From contig BTPG01000001.1 of assembly GCA_036245525.1 (NCBI GenBank), positions 222,062,774 to 222,126,773 on the forward strand: a DNA stretch of 64,000 bases, written 5' to 3'. This document shows, in pieces, positions 32,277-39,557 of the stretch (position 1 is the stretch's first letter; the number at the start of each line of letters is the position of its first letter). Below the pieces are notes generated by a model, which saw only the letters and a program-made list of their open reading frames with translations, did no database searches and was not told the origin of the DNA. Both the position numbers and the translations under genes were made by a program. This DNA is from Semisulcospira habei. Lineage: Eukaryota; Mollusca; Gastropoda; Semisulcospiridae.

Positions 32277-32992
32277 CATTAATAAACGATTACCAAATCT
32301 GATTTTTATTTGTTTAAAAGATTGTGTAGTTTTTCTGTGGTTTCCTGTACCCCTATCCTTTTTCCCTCTGCTAAAAAACTGGCCTTAAGTTCTTCAACAT
32401 TTACGGGAGATTGACTACGCATCTTATTCTGTATTTCAGATTTTTGTTGTTTATAGTTATTTAAGTCATCCTGGACTCTCTTAAATTCTTCATCGTCAAT
32501 TTCATTATCATTTAATGCTTTACTGATAATAAGTTTAAGACTGCTCAGCTTTGCACCCGCCAAAGTACTCAATGCTTCATGTTTTTCTAACTTTGTATGA
32601 AACCTCTTGTTTATGGCATCCAAACCAAAGCAAGTCAGGCATGTAACAACGCTAACAGACTCAACTGCTATTCCAGCCAAACTCCCAATTCCTGTGGCGA
32701 ACAGAGCTATACCTCCTACAGATAATCCAGCTGAAACTGCACCAATAGCCATAGAAGTGTTTTGAACAGAATTAAATACTGACTTATACCTCCTTTTGCA
32801 CCGTGAGTACTTAGCCTCTTCACTTTCCAAATATTTCAAAGCTTCTGTAATATTATTTAATCTGAATGCATCTGCCTGTAATGTTTTATCTGAAGCAATT
32901 GACATATGTGGATCAGGCGCAAGCATTGTTTTAGTCGTCACATTTGTTTCAGTTGGCTCAAGCGTTGGTAGTACTGGATAGAATTTTACCAT
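32208..32992 (-). CDS. Polinton late-domain protein (short 228-aa form; tail in -1 frame)
   Basis: Start ATG at 32992 (MVKFYP) after an AATAAAAAAA leader. The zero frame ends at 32306 (228 residues). The architecture matches copy 1: CKRRYK helix, Gly/Ala-rich hydrophobic stretch, RFHTKLEKHEALSTLAGAK block, charged helix. At 32360-32366 the mRNA reads G GGA AAA in the zero frame; the -1 frame from there runs open to a stop at 32208-32210 and ends LTPSAPPPEY (32211-32240). This is homologous to the in-frame tail of copy 1. Either a one-base deletion cut off the tail or the tail is made by frameshifting. PSAP and PPxY are ESCRT/Nedd4-recruiting motifs in viral budding proteins. Membrane-active virion protein is inferred. 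Confidence 0.65.
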
Positions 32993-33014
32993 TTTTTTAT
33001 TGACAAATATTTTT

Positions 33015-33893
33015 TTAATCAGCAATTACATTTTGCAACTCTTCAAAAGTATACAATTTGCTAGCATAATAAAATGCAACAAGATCAATGTGTTCAAGGT
33101 TTATGTAAGTTAGACGAACAAAAGTTGTTTTGTCAACCACCACCTTGACAGTGGGAATACTGCTTGAAACATTAATAACATCAACATTTTTTGTAATGGC
33201 AATAAAGACCTTTGATGATTCTGTTACTGTTTCATTCCATGTAAGTTTAATTCCTTGTGCAATTTGAGCCTCTTTAGCAGTAGCAACAGATTTCATGATA
33301 ATTTCAAATACTATTGTCGCTTCTCTAGCCACGACTAAGCTTGCTGGCATAAACACAACAGAAGTATCTGATCTACCCTTTCTAGTTGTAAGAAGATATC
33401 TCCGTCTCTCATAATTTTCAACTTTCAGTTTTTCTCTGCTATTGTTGTCTAGGGCAAAACTTGGAACAAGGCTTACAATAAGCGGCCCAGAATTAACAAC
33501 CTTCCTAAACACTAAGGCGCCTTCATCATCAGTGTATACATAAGGACTAATAAATTCAATCTTTATGTCCCAGTCAATTGTGGGTGGTGGTGCCGGTACA
33601 GGTGAAACAACCCACTTACTACCCACATGTATTAAGTTGTAAGGCGCATTATTTACAGGTGGAGTAGGTACAGTAACATCACGTAGCTGACCAAGTTTAG
33701 GAATCTGTTTTTCACCATCTTTCATGTCAACAATTACTTTCCTCTTGTACATGCCATTTGAATCAAGTTCAAAACCATATATTTCTCCAATATCTCCCTC
33801 CTTCTCAAAATCCTGTACGTCTGCCAAATCTTTTAACTCTGTTACTGGACACGCAACTGGTATGATTCTAGGCTTTGGACCAAGACCACTCAT
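33015..33893 (-). CDS. Conserved Polinton 292-aa protein, unknown function
   Basis: Start ATG at 33893 (MSGLGPK) directly after TTTATAAAA; an upstream TTG is not needed. It is intact, with homologue 3716-4537. The N-terminal 90 residues are acidic/mixed, followed by a Pro-rich hinge (PVPAPPPTIDWDI), then a beta-rich C-terminal two-thirds with REKLKVENYERRRYLLTTRK. No catalytic motif, signal peptide or membrane segment. It lies between the late-domain and penton genes on the same strand, 22 bp from each, suggesting a late structural transcription unit. It could be a fibre- or cement-like virion component, but that is a guess from position. Confidence 0.65.
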   Translation of the reverse strand: MSGLGPKPRIIPVACPVTELKDLADVQDFEKEGDIGEIYGFELDSNGMYKRKVIVDMKDGEKQIPKLGQLRDVTVPTPPVNNAPYNLIHVGSKWVVSPVPAPPPTIDWDIKIEFISPYVYTDDEGALVFRKVVNSGPLIVSLVPSFALDNNSREKLKVENYERRRYLLTTRKGRSDTSVVFMPASLVVAREATIVFEIIMKSVATAKEAQIAQGIKLTWNETVTESSKVFIAITKNVDVINVSSSIPTVKVVVDKTTFVRLTYINLEHIDLVAFYYASKLYTFEELQNVIAD

Positions 33894-33913
33894 TTTTATA
33901 AACAAAAATAAAA

Positions 33914-34654
33914 TTATTTAACTTCCAACACTACACTAAAATCATGCATCACAACTGGTTTGCCATCCTGATTAGTTACAGATAAACACAGTGACTCAAA
34001 GAAACTAGAACCTAATTTCTTAAACTGCAAATTAGGAAATCTAACAACCACACTTTCACAATAGGGTGCAGTTCCAGTTGGTAAGCATCTCAACAAAGTT
34101 GATGGTTTTCCATTGTGTACATTTTCAGTCGTGTTTAGTTCTTTTAAATAAACATTTAGAAATGTGTGTACTGACAAATGAACAGGATATGTTCCAGTTA
34201 TTTTAGTTACAACTGACGTATAATACCATCCACTAGTACCATTATCTGTAAAACCCATTACCCAATTTACAGGCATTGTATTTCTGTCTATTAAACCAAG
34301 TAAATATGCAAGTTCAGTTGAAAATAAAGGTATAGTGCCTGTAGGAATTTCTAATTCAACAAACAAGTTAGCCTGATTTAAAGTTGCTTTAATTTTTAAA
34401 TTATTTTGAAACCATGTAGCTAAAGTACAAAAGTCATAATACCCAGATGGTATAAAGTGTGTATTAGTGTCCAAGCCACTATTACCAGCATTAACATAAC
34501 TCATATAAAAACTTGTATTATCCGTTACATTAAACCACTTTACTGTATAAAACATTTCATGGATAGCCACAGCCTTGTTACCATCTCGATTATCGATTCC
34601 ATTAGTTAACCACACTGGTTTGCCCGTGTCAAGATTTGTTAAGGTTATAAACAT
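33914..34654 (-). CDS. Penton-like minor capsid protein
   Basis: 246 residues. Start at 34654 (MFITL), chosen over upstream codons because the ATAATAAAA leader abuts it in both copies. Beta-rich throughout, with NLDTGKPVWLTNGIDN, an HFIPSGYYDFCTLATWF block, HLSVHTFLNVYLKELNTT and a terminal NQDGKPVVMHDFSVVLEVK. Size, strand-rich pattern and place among Polinton genes fit the single-jelly-roll minor capsid (penton) protein. Intact here, unlike copy 1. It shares a 25-bp divergent promoter with the 418-residue gene. Confidence 0.7.
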   Translation of the reverse strand: MFITLTNLDTGKPVWLTNGIDNRDGNKAVAIHEMFYTVKWFNVTDNTSFYMSYVNAGNSGLDTNTHFIPSGYYDFCTLATWFQNNLKIKATLNQANLFVELEIPTGTIPLFSTELAYLLGLIDRNTMPVNWVMGFTDNGTSGWYYTSVVTKITGTYPVHLSVHTFLNVYLKELNTTENVHNGKPSTLLRCLPTGTAPYCESVVVRFPNLQFKKLGSSFFESLCLSVTNQDGKPVVMHDFSVVLEVK

Positions 34655-34679
34655 TTTTATTATCACATAAAAAAGAACA
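34655..34679. promoter_or_regulatory. 25-bp divergent promoter, penton / 418-aa protein
   Basis: Same length as in copy 1 and a closely similar core (CTTTTTTATGTGATAATAAA on the penton strand). The rightward gene starts after CATAAAAAAGAACA. Confidence 0.6.
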
Positions 34680-35936
34680 ATGGAATTTAAATCACCAACC
34701 ATTACCACTACAAACGCATTTCAATTTAATGTAGATGCCAAATATAATGTCGCACCAACTTATGAACAGAAAATAATTCAACTAAACCAGCTTGATATTG
34801 CTGTAAGCGAACAAGATTTATTTCAAGTCAAAGTACCCAACCCTTTTGATCATTACCTAAACCCTCCAATAACGGATGATGCAACTGCAAGAAGGTGGTC
34901 ATCAAGCCCACTACAGATGTTTCAAAACCAACTTAACTTTGCTATACTATGCTCAACTACAGGCTGTGGCGTTTCTTTTACAGACCATTTGAATCACCCA
35001 AACAAACTGATTAAGTCTGTCTATCGTTTCCACATGTATTACCAGCTTAGAAGAATACTATCAGAACTGCATACACCATTACCAACTGAATCCAGTTTTA
35101 ATCAGTTTAATAATCCCATGGATATGAAAGCATTTGAACGCATCTGTAATGAATTTAACATCAGTACAAAGTATGACTTTACACAAAAACTTGATGATCA
35201 CAAAGGCATGGGAACATTGTATTATGCTATGAGTCACAGACAATACCCTCAAGATTATTACCCTGGTTACACTTCATTCTCATCAAAATCACAAGTCTGG
35301 TTAGGATCAATAGAACAGAAACAGTCAAACGCATGGACCACATTTGTCTTAGATAAATCTGACGGGTTTACTCAAGCGGGAGTCGAGCGCGTCAATGAGT
35401 CTATCAGAACATATGTCTGGTGTTTACTAGGAGCACAATCATTAACAAAATCAAACATTTTAAATGGGAGTGGTAAATTTGAAGCACAAAAACAGTTTCT
35501 CGCAAACTTAGAAGATTCAATCAACTCAACAGTTGATCTCCCATCTAGCATACAACGTTACCAAGACGTTCTCAGATATGCCAGATCAAAAGTTGACTTT
35601 GTAGTTGGCATCGGGTTATACATGTTACCATCTGACCTTCAACTCCAAATGGGTACAATAACAAATTATAATAATGAAATAGTTGTTGCAGGTGTTGGTC
35701 AAAAACTCGGTCTCAATCAATCTGTAAACTTGGGGGCCACAACCACACACGTACAGTCATTAAAATCATTACAGACACCTCCGGTAACACCCCCGGCCCC
35801 GGCCCTGGCCCCAACACCGGCACTCATACAAGCGGTAACCCCTACACCAACCCCTGACACTCATGAGTCAGAGAGAACTGCATTGGCAATAGGCCTCACT
35901 GGATTAGGGGTTTTACTTCTTTATCTGTTTCATTAA
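34680..35936 (+). CDS. Conserved Polinton protein with C-terminal membrane tail
   Basis: 418 residues, ATG at 34680. About 330 conserved globular residues, beginning after the AFQFNVDAKYNV block, are followed by a Pro/Ala/Thr-rich spacer and ERTALAIGLTGLGVLLLYLF as a single hydrophobic C-terminus. It is highly similar to 1642-2922, with differences concentrated in the spacer. The family recurs in Polintons; its biochemical role is unassigned. A tail-anchored virion or host-membrane protein is inferred from the terminus. Its last 24 bp overlap the convergent coiled-coil gene, exactly as in copy 1. Confidence 0.75.
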   Translation: MEFKSPTITTTNAFQFNVDAKYNVAPTYEQKIIQLNQLDIAVSEQDLFQVKVPNPFDHYLNPPITDDATARRWSSSPLQMFQNQLNFAILCSTTGCGVSFTDHLNHPNKLIKSVYRFHMYYQLRRILSELHTPLPTESSFNQFNNPMDMKAFERICNEFNISTKYDFTQKLDDHKGMGTLYYAMSHRQYPQDYYPGYTSFSSKSQVWLGSIEQKQSNAWTTFVLDKSDGFTQAGVERVNESIRTYVWCLLGAQSLTKSNILNGSGKFEAQKQFLANLEDSINSTVDLPSSIQRYQDVLRYARSKVDFVVGIGLYMLPSDLQLQMGTITNYNNEIVVAGVGQKLGLNQSVNLGATTTHVQSLKSLQTPPVTPPAPALAPTPALIQAVTPTPTPDTHESERTALAIGLTGLGVLLLYLFH

Positions 35937-37130
35937 ATAACCCACCATCAACCCTCCTACTGTAACCAAAAAGACCCACACATGTTCTGCCATAAACCCT
36001 ACTGCCTTTGCCGCTGTACTAATCAGCCAACTGACAACAGTGCCTATAATGCCAGGCAAAGCGTCCATTGCTTTCACAGCCAATTTCTTAAGCAAGTCTG
36101 ATATGTGAGACAGTTGTTTCTTTACCCACGACTGTAAGTCTTTTGGATCTGTGGGGACTGGGGTTGGTGGTGCTGGAGGTGGAGAACCACCCCCGGAGAC
36201 AGCCAACACAACTGTACTGATAATAAACCCCAGAGCTGTAATTAAACTGGCAATTGTGATACCCTGTTCTCTGAAAAGTGTTTTTAGTCTCTCAGCCAGA
36301 GTAGTGTCTTCGTGAAGTATTTTTTTAATAGTTTCTCTAATTCTGTTGACCTGTGATTTTAGTTTTTGTCTTCCAATACTAATCGCTTCTAACCTCGCTG
36401 ATCTTTCTATATACAAATCATTTAATCTGTGTTGTATTCTTTCTTTCATTTCTGTGTCAAGATTTCCATTGTCTGCTGTAGCCAGTTTCTCTTTTTCACG
36501 TTCTATGTGTTTATCAAGTTCACCCAGTTTGGCAATATTATTAACCATCTCACCTCTTATTGTCTGCAGTGATTTATCCAAGCTAATAATCTCTCGCATT
36601 GACAAAGGTGGATCATTTTTTGTTTTCAAAGCGTCATTTATTTGTCCTTCAGTAAATGAGGTTTCTTGTATCACTGTGTTTGCTATTTTTGGTAGGCTTG
36701 TTACTGGTGCTATTTCAATTTCTTGCTCTGTTGGTAACTTTGTTTGCGTGTCGTGAAGAACACTAACCAGTCTTGGCGTGACAGGAGACCCTCCAATACC
36801 AAGGTATCTTGCCAACCCAGAGTTACCACCGACTTCACCTTTAATTGTACTTAAAGTCCTAAACTTAGAAGGATTATTTTTATGTGTTAGATATATTTTC
36901 CCTCTGTCTGTATTTACAAATAAGTGCCCTTTATCATATTCAAATTGATTAGGATCTATTACATCTGGGCGCGCTCTAACACTGTCATAAAATGAGTTTA
37001 CTTTGTCTTTTAACAGTTCATGATACAAAGGAGAAGTAGTTACCATTCCAGTCATATCTGTGATACTGGTATCTGAGACATTCATGTCATCCATTTTAAA
37101 CTCTTCATGATTAAATCCTCCCGCTGCCAT
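35913..37130 (-). CDS. Polinton coiled-coil/membrane protein
   Basis: 405 residues, ATG at 37130 (MAAGG). Order: acidic N-terminus; region with FYDSVRARPDVIDPNQFEYD; long charged helix around residues 170-275 predicted to be coiled coil (LGELDKHIEREKEKL, KERIQHRLNDLYIERSA); hydrophobic segment GITIASLITALGFIISTVVL; Pro/Gly linker; amphipathic LKKLAVKAMDALPGI; and a second hydrophobic C-terminus ending KQIKK. This is intact; copy 1 is frameshifted. Two membrane segments with a coiled coil suggest a membrane-remodelling or fusion-like scaffold, but no fusion peptide or known family is demonstrated. Confidence 0.75.
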   Translation of the reverse strand: MAAGGFNHEEFKMDDMNVSDTSITDMTGMVTTSPLYHELLKDKVNSFYDSVRARPDVIDPNQFEYDKGHLFVNTDRGKIYLTHKNNPSKFRTLSTIKGEVGGNSGLARYLGIGGSPVTPRLVSVLHDTQTKLPTEQEIEIAPVTSLPKIANTVIQETSFTEGQINDALKTKNDPPLSMREIISLDKSLQTIRGEMVNNIAKLGELDKHIEREKEKLATADNGNLDTEMKERIQHRLNDLYIERSARLEAISIGRQKLKSQVNRIRETIKKILHEDTTLAERLKTLFREQGITIASLITALGFIISTVVLAVSGGGSPPPAPPTPVPTDPKDLQSWVKKQLSHISDLLKKLAVKAMDALPGIIGTVVSWLISTAAKAVGFMAEHVWVFLVTVGGLMVGYLMKQIKK

Positions 37131-37170
37131 TGTTTTATTAATTTATTATTTTTTATTGTGCATAATAAAA
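37131..37170. promoter_or_regulatory. 40-bp divergent promoter, capsid / coiled-coil protein
   Basis: AT-rich spacer between divergent starts, 41 bp in copy 1. Ends CATAATAAAA against the capsid ATG. Confidence 0.55.
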
Positions 37171-38454
37171 ATGACACAGTCTTATGGATCAAAGTTAGAC
37201 CCATACAGAAAACTACGTGAGCCTCTGGGTGTTAAGGGCATTCGACAAACAATAGTCATCACAAACAATCCAAGTACCATAGACCAGAACCAAACACTTA
37301 CAGTCAAGTTTCCAAACCTAGGCCCCAGTGACGTTATCGTTCCTGGCACTGCACGCCTAGCATTTAATATTGAACTTTCATCAGACGCAGATGTGAACAG
37401 AACACTGGTTAACAATCTTGGCAGAGCAATTGTTAGAACTATTAAAGTAAAACTTGAAGGACAAGAAGTGTTTAGTCTTGATGACTCCGATGTATTCTAC
37501 TGTTACAAAGACCTGTGGCTTACAAGAGAAGAACGAGAGGATCGTATTTACCAAGGCATACAGTCTGATAATGTTGGTAAACTTCGAATCAATGCTGGAG
37601 ATAAATCAACGTCAGCAGCCAATGACGTTATTATAGCAGAAACATATGGAACCAGATTTTACATTCCACTTGAGTTTGAAATCCTAACAGCTCATCTGCC
37701 TTATTATCAAGGGGCACTGAATGACCGTCTGAGCTTTGAACTAACTTTCAATGACTACTCCAAAGTTATAAAATCATCTGCCACAGATGCAACATATAAG
37801 ATCTCTAACATTTCCTTGGAATATGAAATTGTTACACATACTGAACTAGCCAGACTCATACAAAGTCAGTACCAGTCAAGACTGCCTATTTATTATGACA
37901 GGGTGATTAGACATAGTTTAATACCCAAAGACAAAAGCGACCCAATGTGGAACATAAACTTAAACACGCCAGCTAGGTCACTGAAAGGTATTCTTATGTT
38001 GTTTGTTGAACCTGTGAGTCCATACAAACGGGATTCAGAAAAATTTTACAATCCTAAGATTACACATTTGTCCTGCACAATCGAAGGCCGCCCTAATCAA
38101 GTGTACGCTTCAGGAATGTTACCTTATCAACACTATGACGAAACCACAAAGTATTTTGCGGGTGGAAGGATTAGAGATAAACCAGCAAACATTGCGTGTA
38201 AAGATCTACATCTGTATGATGTTAGGATCGGACAATACCTGACAAACAAATATGCACTGTGGTTAGACCTGCGTAGTACAGACGACGATTACCTTCATGG
38301 GTCAGGTCGAACTGTTGAGAATGGTAGTGATGGGATTACAATTCAGATACAAAAGAAGGTTGAAACTGCTGCAGCCATAAATATATATTTGTACCTGATA
38401 TATGACGCACAACTCAATATTGCAGAAAGCAGACTGAGTGGACACATATATTAA
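37171..38454 (+). CDS. Major capsid protein (double jelly roll)
   Basis: 427 residues, ATG at 37171 after CATAATAAAA. Forms the hexon-like trimers of the Polinton capsid. Seen blocks: YGSKLDPYRKLREPLGVKGI, NNPSTIDQNQTLTVKFPNL, GTARLAFNIELSSDADV, FSLDDSDVFYCYKDLWLTRE, and a C-terminal INIYLYLIYDAQLNIAESR. Length is slightly short of the 450-600 typical of the family, but the start and end blocks are both present. No frame break. The packaging ATPase gene begins 19 bp downstream on the same strand. Structural assignment is from family knowledge. Confidence 0.85.
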   Translation: MTQSYGSKLDPYRKLREPLGVKGIRQTIVITNNPSTIDQNQTLTVKFPNLGPSDVIVPGTARLAFNIELSSDADVNRTLVNNLGRAIVRTIKVKLEGQEVFSLDDSDVFYCYKDLWLTREEREDRIYQGIQSDNVGKLRINAGDKSTSAANDVIIAETYGTRFYIPLEFEILTAHLPYYQGALNDRLSFELTFNDYSKVIKSSATDATYKISNISLEYEIVTHTELARLIQSQYQSRLPIYYDRVIRHSLIPKDKSDPMWNINLNTPARSLKGILMLFVEPVSPYKRDSEKFYNPKITHLSCTIEGRPNQVYASGMLPYQHYDETTKYFAGGRIRDKPANIACKDLHLYDVRIGQYLTNKYALWLDLRSTDDDYLHGSGRTVENGSDGITIQIQKKVETAAAINIYLYLIYDAQLNIAESRLSGHIY

Positions 38455-38473
38455 AATTATATTGTGTATTAAA

Positions 38474-39076
38474 ATGAACCTAATGACCCTTGACCCACAC
38501 TGTGGCTTATTTTGTGGTGCGACAGGGTGTGGTAAAACTGAATTTGTACTTGACTTATTACAAACAAGATACATACACCACTTTGAAAACATTGTAATAT
38601 TTTGTCCAACAATAAAACACAATAAAGCTTATCACAACCGTTTTTTTATTTGGACTGATCATAACATTTACTTAATTGATCCTGAAAAGAAACTGAATGA
38701 ATACCTACAATATTTTTACAAGAAATTTGAAGGACAGTCAACTTTATTTATTGTCGATGATTGCTCTGCAGAGAAAGACATTGTCAAAAAGAGAAATACT
38801 TTAGCAGAACTTGCCTTCAGTGGTAGACACGCAAACATCAGTGTTTGGATTCTCACTCAGAAATATAATGCTGTACTAAAAGATTTTCGTGAACAGTTAA
38901 AGTTTATCTGTTTGTTTTACTGTAAGGATCGTGACAGCTTCGAAGACTGTCTCAGAGAAAACGATGTCATCCCCAACAAACACAAACGAGTCATTGTGAA
39001 AAACAAACTGAAATCAACTAAGCATCTAAAGCTTATCTTAAAGACAGATCAGCCCACTGGGTATGGGTTAATTTAG
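38474..39076 (+). CDS. Genome-packaging ATPase (A32/FtsK-HerA type)
   Basis: 200 residues, ATG at 38474 (MNLMTLDP) after TGTATTAAA. Walker A GATGCGKT at residues 15-22; Walker B LFIVDD at 91-96; a sensor-like WILTQKY follows near 125. These fit the compact P-loop ATPases that pump DNA into capsids of Polintons, virophages and large DNA viruses. It lies between capsid and polymerase genes, as expected. Intact. Confidence 0.9.
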   Translation: MNLMTLDPHCGLFCGATGCGKTEFVLDLLQTRYIHHFENIVIFCPTIKHNKAYHNRFFIWTDHNIYLIDPEKKLNEYLQYFYKKFEGQSTLFIVDDCSAEKDIVKKRNTLAELAFSGRHANISVWILTQKYNAVLKDFREQLKFICLFYCKDRDSFEDCLRENDVIPNKHKRVIVKNKLKSTKHLKLILKTDQPTGYGLI

Positions 39077-39097
39077 CCTTTTGTTTTGTCCATAAAA

Positions 39098-39499
39098 ATG
39101 ATGGACAGACAAAGCGGGCAAGCATTTGATATCACACAGAGCTTCAGAGGTGTTGTGCGTTTTAATGACTTAAAAAAACAAGTTAAACACCCTTTGATAA
39201 AACTCTCAACACCAACGAAAATATACATGATATATAATGTAACTTTTATATATTCTAATAGACCACCACGTTATAATTACAAGACTGTTGATCTTAAGAC
39301 ACAAGATTTTATAGTTTATGATGCTAACTGTGACTGGTTTGAGATTATGTGTTTACACATATTTTACCAAATAAGTAAACAACATGATTATATTGAATTT
39401 GTTACTGTCAATAAAGTGATATTACACCTGCAGCATGAGCACAAGACCTTAAGACACATACCAGGAAAGTGGATGATTTGTTGGGATTACAGTCAATAA
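39098..39499 (+). CDS. Small Polinton protein, unknown
   Basis: 133 residues from the ATG at 39098, directly after TCCATAAAA; a second ATG follows immediately. Aromatic-rich and basic, with NVTFIYSNRPPRYNYKTVDL and a Cys/His/Trp-containing C-terminus (CDWFEIMCLHIF, GKWMICWDY). No known motif. It sits between ATPase and polymerase on the same strand. Too short, and lacking the active-site pattern, for an adenain protease. Confidence 0.55.
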   Translation: MMDRQSGQAFDITQSFRGVVRFNDLKKQVKHPLIKLSTPTKIYMIYNVTFIYSNRPPRYNYKTVDLKTQDFIVYDANCDWFEIMCLHIFYQISKQHDYIEFVTVNKVILHLQHEHKTLRHIPGKWMICWDYSQ

Positions 39500-39557
39500 A
39501 GTGCCATTTTACACTATATAATTTTCTATTTATTTTTTTGTCGGACAAATAAAAAAG

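Noticed and set aside
39098..39499. 133-residue gene as the missing protease
   Set aside because: Lacks the spaced His/Asp/Cys residues and is shorter than adenain proteases.
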